Both the position numbers and the translations under genes were made by a program. From Pseudomonas putida (GTDB taxonomy: Bacteria; Pseudomonadota; Gammaproteobacteria; Pseudomonadales; Pseudomonadaceae), in the NCBI RefSeq assembly GCF_028682635.1, contig NZ_JANHLK010000004.1, forward strand, positions 248,001 to 312,000: DNA of 64,000 bases, written 5' to 3'. The notes under the pieces are model-generated. The model had not been told where the DNA came from, made no database searches, and worked only from the letters and a program-made list of their open reading frames with translations. Position 1 is the first letter of the stretch; every line of letters starts with the position of its first letter. Shown one piece after another: positions 57,625-64,000 of the stretch.

Positions 57625-59033
57625 ATGCATGAGATTATCTGTCCGCATTGTGCAAAGGCGTTCAAAATTGATGAGGCTGGATACGCAGATATCCTGAAGC
57701 AGGTTCGAGATAGCGATTTCGAGAAACAGCTGCATGAGCGACTTGAGCTGGCCGAACAAGAAAAGCGTAACGCCGTTGAACTCGCGATTGCAAAGGCCGC
57801 TAGCGAACTGCAGAACGCAGCGGCAACCAAGGATTCAGTAATTCAAGAACTGCGGTCCAGGATTAATACTGAAGAGGTTGCGCGAAAACTCGCCGTCAGT
57901 GAGGCGCTAAGTGCTGTAGAGAAAGAGCGTGACACGCTTGCTTACGAGCTCAAGCAAACACGCCGCGAACAAGAATCTGCCTCTAAGTTGGCTGAGGCGA
58001 AGCTTCTAAATGAATTGCAGAAGACCGCAGCGACCAAAGACTCTGAAATTCAAGAATTGAAATCCAAGCTCGAGTCTATAGAGATCGGCAAAAGGCTTGC
58101 GATTACAGAGGCCATTAGCTCTGTCGAGAAAGAGCGAGATAAGCTGCAAAGTGGCCTCGAAAAAGCCGAACTAGAAAAACAGCTTTCAGAAAAATCGCTG
58201 AAGGTAAATACGAAACGCAGATCAAAGATCGTGATGATGCTATCGAACGTCTCCGAGATATGAAGGCGCGCCTATCGACAAAGATGGTTGGTGAAACCCT
58301 CGAACAGCACTGTGAAACAGAGTTTAATCGTATTCGAGCCACAGCCTTTCCAAGGGCATACTTCGAAAAGGACAATGATGCACGAACCGGAAGCAAAGGA
58401 GACTATGTATTTCGTGATTGGGACGAAGCGAGTACAGAGATCGTTTCCATTATGTTCGAAATGAAGAACGAGGATGACCAAACTGCAACTAAAAAAAAGA
58501 ATGAAGACTTCCTAAAAGAGCTTGACAAAGATCGCATTGAGAAAGGTTGCGAGTACGCTGTGCTTGTATCCCTTTTGGAACCTGAGAGCGAACTATACAA
58601 CACAGGAATTGTTGATGTTTTTCACAGATTTCCAAAAATGTACATCGTCAGACCTCAGTTCTTCATTCCAATCATAACGCTGCTGCGAAATGCAGCAATG
58701 AACTCTCTACAGTATAAGTCTGAACTTGCGCTTATGAAGGCGCAAAACATCGATATCACAAATTTCGAATCTGAGCTTGAGACATTTAAATCAGCATTCG
58801 CAAAAAATTATGATCTGGCCTCAAAGCGATTTCAAACAGCAATTAGCGAAATTGACAAATCAATCGACCATCTCCAGAAGACTAAGGAAGCGTTGCTAGG
58901 GACCGACAGAAATCTTCGTCTGGCGAACGACAAAGCGCAGGATGTTACGATAAAAAAACTTAACCGCGATAACCCAACCATGGCTGCGAAATTTTCCGAT
59001 CTTAAAAGCGGCGTAGCAGGCCAAAGAAAATAA
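57625..59033 (+). pseudogene. DUF2130-type coiled-coil/nuclease protein, split by a frameshift
   Basis: Two frames together form one DUF2130 protein. The first (57625-58263, 212 residues) has an N-terminal CPHC pair and a long coiled coil with two tandem copies of an ATKDSxIQEL...AVEKERD-type unit. The second (58260-59033, 257 residues) carries the DUF2130 domain, with GSKGDYVF and IMFEMKNE, resembling a PD-(D/E)xK core (Asp, ExK). Near 58202-58204 one base is missing: in the other frame translation continues [19 protein letters not shown] into the second part. The second ATG overlaps the first TGA (ATGA), so two separate products are also possible. It lies 49 bases before the SIR2 gene. Confidence 0.8.
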
Positions 59034-59082
59034 ATTTCTGCTATCAACCTAGGATCGTCGATTTAATATATTAGGTAAGAAT

Positions 59083-60267
59083 ATGGAAAATACCTCGCAC
59101 AACCCCGATCAGCACATGTTTGGATTTCGCCAACTTGCTACAAATGGAAGAAAGAAAATAGGAATACTGATCGGTGCAGGGGCGCCTGTCAGCATCAACG
59201 TAGGTGAGGCAGGAAGCTGGAAGCCGTTGATACCAAATATCGCCGATCTTGAGAAAATTGTGTTAGACGAACTGTCTGAAAGTCAACGGGGAGTCTACAA
59301 TCAAATAAAATCCTCATTTCCGGACTCAAACCTAGAGAAGGTCCTGTCACGCGTCAGAATGCTTGCAGAGGTTATTGGCGATGGGAAACTCTTTGATTTT
59401 GCGGAAAAAGATTTCTCCAGTTTATCCGAAGCAATATGCAATTCAATTCGGGAAGTAGTTGCGCAGGACTTACCGCTGGGTACAAATCCATACTCTGAAC
59501 TTGTATCGTGGATTAACGGCATTAATAGAAAGTATGCAGTTGAAATTTTTACAACAAATTATGATCTTTTGATTGAAAATGCCTTGGAGCGGGCTCGAAC
59601 ACCTTATTTTGATGGATTCAGCGGATCCAAGAGTGCTTTTTTTGATCCTTCAAGCATTTCAAAAAATGATCTTCCGCCGCGTTGGGTAAGGCTTTGGAAG
59701 CTTCATGGCTCTATTGGCTGGGAGTCAAATGCTAATGGCGAGGTTGTACGCGTGCCGAATTCTAAAAACGCCAATATGGTTTATCCATCGCACATCAAGT
59801 ACGATCAAACACAAGCTGCTCCATTTTCTTCTCTTTTTGAACGTCTGAAAAACTTCATCCTTGAGCCTGACACATTAATTTTAAGCACCGGATTTTCTTT
59901 TGCTGATGCCCACATTTCATCGCGGCTGCTTGAGTGCCTAATGGCCAACCCCACCGCCGCATTGTTTGCTTTTCAGTTTAATAGTCTGGCAGATGAAAAG
60001 GCCGCCAAGGAGTTGGCGCTAAAGTGCCCAGGGATAAGTGTTTTTTGTAGCGATGGCGCTGTGATTAATGGAGTGGAAGCAAAGTGGAAAATCGGTACCC
60101 CTCCAACCAAGAACTGGCATGAGATTCGAGCAGAATACTATAAAGACAACAAATTTTTGCTTGGAGACTTCCTGCGGTTAGCTCGTTTTCTAGCAACTGC
60201 TGGTAGCGACATCTCTCAAGATGCAGTTCCTCCTGTACCTCAGGAAGTACAAGAGGAGATGCTATGA
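59083..60267 (+). CDS. SIR2-family protein of a SIR2-HerA defence module
   Basis: 394-residue SIR2-like protein, probably an NADase that depletes NAD+ on phage infection together with HerA. Motifs: GILIGAGAPVS (residues 27-37, NAD-binding), FTTNYDLLIENAL with the catalytic-type Asn159, WKLHGSIGW with His208, and LSTGFSFADAHISSRLL at 267-283. No membrane or signal segments. Its TGA overlaps the HerA ATG (ATGA). Ribosome site weak (GGTAAG). The gene is visibly richer in A+T than core genes, fitting horizontal transfer. Known partners: SIR2-HerA pairs are described antiphage systems. Confidence 0.9.
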   Translation: MENTSHNPDQHMFGFRQLATNGRKKIGILIGAGAPVSINVGEAGSWKPLIPNIADLEKIVLDELSESQRGVYNQIKSSFPDSNLEKVLSRVRMLAEVIGDGKLFDFAEKDFSSLSEAICNSIREVVAQDLPLGTNPYSELVSWINGINRKYAVEIFTTNYDLLIENALERARTPYFDGFSGSKSAFFDPSSISKNDLPPRWVRLWKLHGSIGWESNANGEVVRVPNSKNANMVYPSHIKYDQTQAAPFSSLFERLKNFILEPDTLILSTGFSFADAHISSRLLECLMANPTAALFAFQFNSLADEKAAKELALKCPGISVFCSDGAVINGVEAKWKIGTPPTKNWHEIRAEYYKDNKFLLGDFLRLARFLATAGSDISQDAVPPVPQEVQEEML

Positions 60268-62036
60268 CAACTATCCAACCAACGTTTCTGGGGCTTGTAA
60301 GCGCCGTCTCGAGCTCTTCGGTGGCCGTTGACCTCGCTGCCTCTGTGGAGTCTGGAATTGTCGTGCTGGAAGGACGCAATTATCGAATCGGGCAAGTCGG
60401 AAGCTTCGTGAAAATCCCTTTAGGATATAACCACCTCTACGGAGTTATTTCTGAATCTAGCGAAACATCAACAGTCGACGCCGATTCAAAAATGTCTTCC
60501 GATAGAAAATGGATCAAAGTGGAGCTAGTGGGAGAATCCATCGGAGGAAATTTTGATCGAGGCATAAGCGAGTACCCAAGCATCGGCGATCATGTTCATT
60601 TTGTCGTCGAGAGCGATCTGAAATTAATTTTCAGAAAGCACTTAAATAGTCACTTCCAAGTTGGCCGCTTATCCAGTTCGGAAGGAATTGAAATAAGCTT
60701 GGATCTGGATAAGCTTGTCGCTCGCCATTCTGCAATTTTGGGATCTACCGGATCTGGGAAGTCAACCAGCACGGCAAGTATCCTTCGGTCGATGGTGATC
60801 AAGTCTGATGGATCACCCTTACCATCTGCGAGAGTTTTGCTGATAGACATTCACGGTGAATATGGCCCAGCACTCAGCGATGTCGCTAAGACCTTTTCAA
60901 TCATGCCCTCAGGCGAGAATCAGCTATACATACCGTTTTGGTGCATCTCGCCAGATAAGCTTATTGATTTTCTTTGCAATAATCCAAACGATTCTCAGCG
61001 ATCACTTTTCATGGATAAAACCGTTGATGAAAAGAGGCTTGGCATTGTTGAAAATGATATACCAAATGTAGATGTGGATAAAATAACAAGCAATACACCG
61101 CTGCCTTATAGATTAAAGAAGATATGGTATGACCTTTGTCATGAGGACGGTGTTAATTACAGCGATGCAGCTATGACTATCCCAGCATATTCTCCTGACG
61201 GAGAGGGGGCTTTTGACGACTTGATCGCCCCTAAATTTCTCCCTCCTGGGGCTGGCTCGTCACTACCAAAGAAGGGTGGAACTGGGGCAATGAAGAGGCA
61301 GCTTGATTTGATGAAGTCAAGGCTACTCGACACACAATACTCCTTCTTGCTGGAGCCAGGCGATTGGAATCCAGACAGTGGGGGCAAGATCAAAAAAGAC
61401 TTAGATGGACTGCTGGAAGATTGGCTTGGGCATGATAAGCCCATAACGATATTTGATTTATCCGGAATGCCCTCGGCACGATTGACGCTTCTTTTGGGTG
61501 CAGTCCTCGATATTATCTTTGAGTCCGCCATTTGGGGGAGGAATGTTACTGAGGGGATGCGTGAGCGCCCCCTTCTTATCGTTCTTGAAGAAGCCCACCG
61601 TTATCTTGGGAAGTCTGAGAATGGACACTCAAAAGAAATGGTACAACGGATTGCTAAAGAAGGTCGAAAGTTTGGGGTTGGCGCCATGATCGTTAGCCAG
61701 CGTCCATCGGAGATAGATGAAACTATTTTATCTCAGTGCGGAACAATCATTTCTCTGCGCATAAATAACTCAACGGATCGTGGAATAGTCAAAGCAGCTA
61801 TGTCCGATGGCTTAGCTGGGATTGTTGACTCACTACCCATCCTTAGAACTGGGGAGGCAATTATAGTTGGGGAAGCAGCGCAACTCCCAACCCGGTGTAG
61901 GTTCAACGTTTTGCCAGATGATAAATACCCTAATAGCGGAGACCCTAAAATTGGCGAAAAATGGAACTCTGCACGGAGCAACGAAGATTATTCCAGGCTC
62001 GTTAGAGCGTGGAGAAACCAAGATAGTGCACAATAG
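60264..62036 (+). CDS. HerA-type ATPase (DUF87) of a SIR2-HerA defence module
   Basis: 590-residue hexameric-type DNA translocase/ATPase of the HerA-FtsK group. N-terminal HAS-barrel-like domain (about 1-140), Walker A LGSTGSGKST (159-168), the HerA-typical LLIDIHGEY (192-200), Walker B LLIVLEEAHRYLG (about 437-449), and a sensor-like SQRPSEIDETILSQCGTIISLR. Cytoplasmic. Starts in the SIR2 stop codon and ends 8 bases before the KTSC gene. In known systems HerA assembles with SIR2 into a large complex that is needed for NADase control. Confidence 0.92.
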   Translation: MTTIQPTFLGLVSAVSSSSVAVDLAASVESGIVVLEGRNYRIGQVGSFVKIPLGYNHLYGVISESSETSTVDADSKMSSDRKWIKVELVGESIGGNFDRGISEYPSIGDHVHFVVESDLKLIFRKHLNSHFQVGRLSSSEGIEISLDLDKLVARHSAILGSTGSGKSTSTASILRSMVIKSDGSPLPSARVLLIDIHGEYGPALSDVAKTFSIMPSGENQLYIPFWCISPDKLIDFLCNNPNDSQRSLFMDKTVDEKRLGIVENDIPNVDVDKITSNTPLPYRLKKIWYDLCHEDGVNYSDAAMTIPAYSPDGEGAFDDLIAPKFLPPGAGSSLPKKGGTGAMKRQLDLMKSRLLDTQYSFLLEPGDWNPDSGGKIKKDLDGLLEDWLGHDKPITIFDLSGMPSARLTLLLGAVLDIIFESAIWGRNVTEGMRERPLLIVLEEAHRYLGKSENGHSKEMVQRIAKEGRKFGVGAMIVSQRPSEIDETILSQCGTIISLRINNSTDRGIVKAAMSDGLAGIVDSLPILRTGEAIIVGEAAQLPTRCRFNVLPDDKYPNSGDPKIGEKWNSARSNEDYSRLVRAWRNQDSAQ

Positions 62037-62044
62037 GAGAAATC

Positions 62045-62257
62045 ATGGAACGTGTATCTGTTAGCTCTTCAAATATCGCTACTGTTGGACATGACGAGTC
62101 CTCGCAGACTCTCGAGGTGGAGTTCTTGAACGGAGCGGTGTACGAATATTACGACGTACCTGAACATGTCTACCAGGAGTTAATATCCGCATCTTCCGTC
62201 GGAAGTTATTTCGCGCAGCGGATAAAAAATGTATACGGCTTCTCCCGTGGTGGGTAA
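62045..62257 (+). CDS. KTSC-domain small protein
   Basis: 70-residue protein that consists of a single KTSC domain (name from the C-terminus of some lysyl-tRNA synthetases), with the characteristic YEYYDVP at residues 33-39 and the C-terminal SVGSYFAQRIKN. A GGAGA ribosome site precedes the ATG. It lies 8 bases behind herA and is almost certainly co-transcribed, which suggests a regulatory or sensing role in the module; this is inference, as the domain's function is not established. Confidence 0.8.
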   Translation: MERVSVSSSNIATVGHDESSQTLEVEFLNGAVYEYYDVPEHVYQELISASSVGSYFAQRIKNVYGFSRGG

Positions 62258-62314
62258 AGCCTTTACACGAAGCTTGGTTTTTTGGCTTGAGTTACGCGGA
62301 TCACGCTGTGTTTG

Positions 62315-62346
62315 GAGTAGGTTCGCATCGCGATGCGAACCTACTC
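62315..62346. repeat. Perfect 32-bp palindrome
   Basis: Exact palindrome with no loop, centred between 62330 and 62331 (core GGTTCGCATCG/CGATGCGAACC). 57 bases after the KTSC stop codon. Confidence 0.85.
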
Positions 62347-62352
62347 GGTGAT

Positions 62353-62372
62353 TCATTGTTCTAGAACAATGA
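62353..62372. repeat. Perfect 20-bp palindrome
   Basis: TCATTGTTCTAGAACAATGA, an exact palindrome without loop, 6 bases after the 32-bp palindrome. Neither is followed by a T-run. Confidence 0.85.
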
Positions 62373-62974
62373 GCTTTATATTTGACGTAGCAAGAATGCG
62401 AACGAAGCTCCTTGCCTAGTTAAAATAATCCACGCTCAGCAAATGACATCGTGGATGAACACCATGGAAATACCTTAGCTATTTCGGATAGATGAAAATC
62501 TCCGTTGGCGCCAGCCCGGCCCTTCTTCCGCCCCCATGACCGTGATCTCGCCCCATCCATACGGTATCGACTCCGGTCTACGCCGAGGCACTGACGTAAG
62601 TGCGCATGTTCGTTCGCCGGTATGAATCAAAATCTGCCCGATCATGCACAGGGCAGGTATCCGCGTCTGAGTTGTATACATCGAAAGCGCAATGGATCGG
62701 CCTGGGTCCGTAGACATGCATAAGTGACCAGTTTTGGGAGATTGCTAACTGCCTGAAAGGAAAGCAAACGCCCCAAAGCGTTCGCTCGCGAAGGACGGCT
62801 AACGGCCAAGCGGACGCTCGATCCAGGGCTACTTCTTCCGGCCAAAAGCGCTCGACTAGGCCCGGACGCTACTCGTCGAAGTGCTCGGTCGAATGTTTTT
62901 TTAGGCCCTGAACCTATTCATTACTCTCCGCGCGGCGATTCCCGCTTGGCCAATGCATCTATTGATTGATTCAG

Positions 62975-63526
62975 TTATTTATTGCCGGTGACTTTTCTAG
63001 TTAAATCTCTCTCCTCCATCTCAGGAAGATGTTGGATTATACCCGACAACACATCAACAATTGCGTAGGCTCTTTGGTGAAAATTAGCAAGTTCGGCCAC
63101 GGTGAAAGAAGCAAAGCTTTTCTTATATTTACTTCCTTCAGGAATACCACCAGATAGATTTGTACCGAAAATCTCTCCATCACTGCTTCGTGACCAACAG
63201 AAATGAGCGAATTTATTTCTAGTCGATCTAAGTGATGTAATCTGACCATTGATATCTAGGATTTTTTTAATCTGATCCTCGCTAATCAACTGATAGCCAT
63301 ATCGATACCTGTGTATATCACATGCCTCTTTGATGGCCTCTTGCCGCTTTGCCCCGGACATATGGTCCGTATAGGTGCGCGCTAAAAAAGCAGGGGTTAC
63401 CAGAAGCCGAGAAAGTAACATGCCAAGTAAAAACTCAATATTCGACCATTCAACTGTGAGCTTTCCGATAGCCTGAAAGTGTTCATCAGTGAGCTCCGCG
63501 TATTGCGATGTATGGTTTAATGGCAT
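62975..63526 (-). CDS. HEPN-like protein with RNKFAH motif (putative)
   Basis: 183-residue soluble, largely helical protein. Residues 103-108 read RNKFAH, an Rx4H motif preceded by the helix ILDINGQITSLRST and followed by aromatic residues, the form seen in HEPN-type RNases and HEPN-like toxins. The N-terminal helix (TVEWSNIEFLLGMLLSRLL) resembles helices of such proteins. No signal peptide or membrane segment. A+T-rich. No clear partner gene. HEPN membership is a motif-based suggestion, and the exact family is unknown. Confidence 0.6.
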   Translation of the reverse strand: MPLNHTSQYAELTDEHFQAIGKLTVEWSNIEFLLGMLLSRLLVTPAFLARTYTDHMSGAKRQEAIKEACDIHRYRYGYQLISEDQIKKILDINGQITSLRSTRNKFAHFCWSRSSDGEIFGTNLSGGIPEGSKYKKSFASFTVAELANFHQRAYAIVDVLSGIIQHLPEMEERDLTRKVTGNK

Positions 63527-63758
63527 AATTCCTACTGCGTCCTAGCTCGTGTTATTTGAATACCAGCGACCTTTATTGTCGCGATAGATTGTCATACAAC
63601 GTTTTTTTGTTTTTCCGCAAGACATTTTCTAGCTAAGACGTGATCGCGAATAATGCGGCCCTGCTCAGGGAAACGCGACATGCATGACGACAAGCCCCGC
63701 TAACCCTATGAAACAGTCCACCGGGCGCTACAAGCCGTAGCCCGCTAGAAATGGACGG

Positions 63759-64000
63759 TTAAATCTTCCACTCCACAGCCTCCAATCGCCTTTGCCCAAC
63801 GTAGTATGGACGATTCGTCAAATTCAAGATCAGCGCGACTGCCGCTGTAGTGAACTGCTCTCTGGTGCTAACCTGAACATCGCCGTAGCTCTTCGCCGAA
63901 AGCTGAAGCTGCGCGCAGAGGCTCACGACCCTCTCATTCTTAAACGATACCTTAATTTGATGCGCAAACTCGTTGCGCACCTTTCGAATCAACTCGCATT
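63759..64000 (-). CDS. MtlR/HEPN-like protein, C-terminal part (N-terminus beyond window)
   Basis: The frame is open to the right edge; 80 residues are visible. LIRKVRNEFAHQIKVSF near the start contains RNEFAH, an Rx4H motif similar to that of the MtlR (mannitol repressor-like) family and HEPN proteins, followed by an SLCAQL segment also seen there. The gene is on the same strand as the RNKFAH gene 232 bases downstream. The TTG at 63992 is not a convincing start. Family assignment is tentative. Confidence 0.6.
   Translation of the reverse strand, partial: CELIRKVRNEFAHQIKVSFKNERVVSLCAQLQLSAKSYGDVQVSTREQFTTAAVALILNLTNRPYYVGQRRLEAVEWKI

Larger units (their letters stand above)
62258..62974. 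other. 717-base intergenic region behind the SIR2-HerA-KTSC genes
   Basis: Holds two adjacent perfect palindromes (annotated separately) in its first 120 bases. The rest is GC-richer and shows only short overlapping minus-strand frames (62475-62717, 62642-62845) without ribosome sites or recognisable products. No tRNA, terminator with T-run, or repeat array was identified. Confidence 0.5.
46711..64000. mobile_element. Genomic island inserted at the ssrA 3' end (left part)
   Basis: Starts at the 3' end of ssrA with a P4-type integrase gene and continues with IS66 sequences, orphan genes and defence-type genes not part of the conserved core. A+T content and gene density differ from the core, and orthologues of the next core genes are not reached. 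No second copy of the ssrA 3' end was seen before the right edge, so the right boundary lies outside. Basis: integrase position, gene content and lack of core synteny; boundaries are inference. Confidence 0.7.

Noticed and set aside
62475-62845. Two overlapping minus-strand frames behind the palindromes
   Set aside because: They overlap each other, lack ribosome sites and show no domain features.
46732-64000. Second copy of the ssrA 3' end (attR) inside the window
   Set aside because: I looked for the GGCTCCACCA end preceded by the T-arm sequence and did not see it; the right boundary is assumed to lie outside.

Overview
The window is a chromosomal segment of a Pseudomonas species, most likely of the P. 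fluorescens group. Bases 1-46.7 kb hold housekeeping genes in the order familiar from P. aeruginosa (ampE-ampD-DUF1631-nadC; then pnp-rpsO-truB-rbfA-infB-nusA-rimP, two tRNAs, secG-tpiA-glmM-folP-ftsH-rlmE, yhbY, greA-carB-carA-dapB-dnaJ-dnaK-grpE, recN, fur, bamE, rnfH-ratA, a sodium symporter, smpB and the lactate locus). Protein sequences, GC-rich codon use and the REP/REPIN repeats (GGAGCTGCCGCAGGCTGCGATC and GCGAGCAAGCCCGCTCCCACA types) all fit that group.

Layout. 1-4.5 kb: cell-wall recycling/AmpC signalling (ampDE), a DUF1631 protein, NAD synthesis (nadC) and a small DUF6388 protein. 4.6-20.1 kb: a long minus-strand series for RNA decay, ribosome maturation, translation initiation and transcription elongation, punctuated by tRNA-Thr, tRNA-fMet and tRNA-Leu with individual terminators, then protein export, glycolysis, peptidoglycan precursor, folate and membrane protease genes. 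20.2-34.9 kb: carbamoyl-phosphate, lysine and heat-shock genes (a sigma-32 type promoter lies before grpE), recN with a LexA-type box, fur, bamE and ratA. 37-45.7 kb: a lactate regulon, lldR divergent from lldP-lutABC-dld, with a 17-bp palindromic operator. The three-subunit LutABC L-lactate oxidase stands where many pseudomonads carry the flavoprotein LldD.

At 46.3-46.7 kb lies ssrA (tmRNA). Its 3' end is followed at once by a P4-type tyrosine integrase gene with a damaged 5' end, the start of a genomic island that runs past the right edge; no second attachment site was seen. The island is A+T-richer in parts and holds an IS66-family remnant, a complete IS66-family element without target duplication, an orphan membrane protein, and a cluster that looks like anti-phage defence. 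That cluster is a 1382-residue STAND-type NTPase with an N-terminal PD-(D/E)xK-like nuclease (Avs-like), divergent from a plus-strand series of a DUF2130 coiled-coil/nuclease gene (split by a frameshift), a SIR2-family NADase-like gene, a HerA-type ATPase and a small KTSC-domain gene. Two adjacent perfect palindromes lie downstream, followed on the other strand by two genes with HEPN-like RNxFAH motifs.

The SIR2-HerA pair is a known kind of defence module. The linked KTSC gene, the split DUF2130 gene, the palindromes and the RNxFAH genes are the parts I cannot match to a described system, and they are the best candidates for something new.
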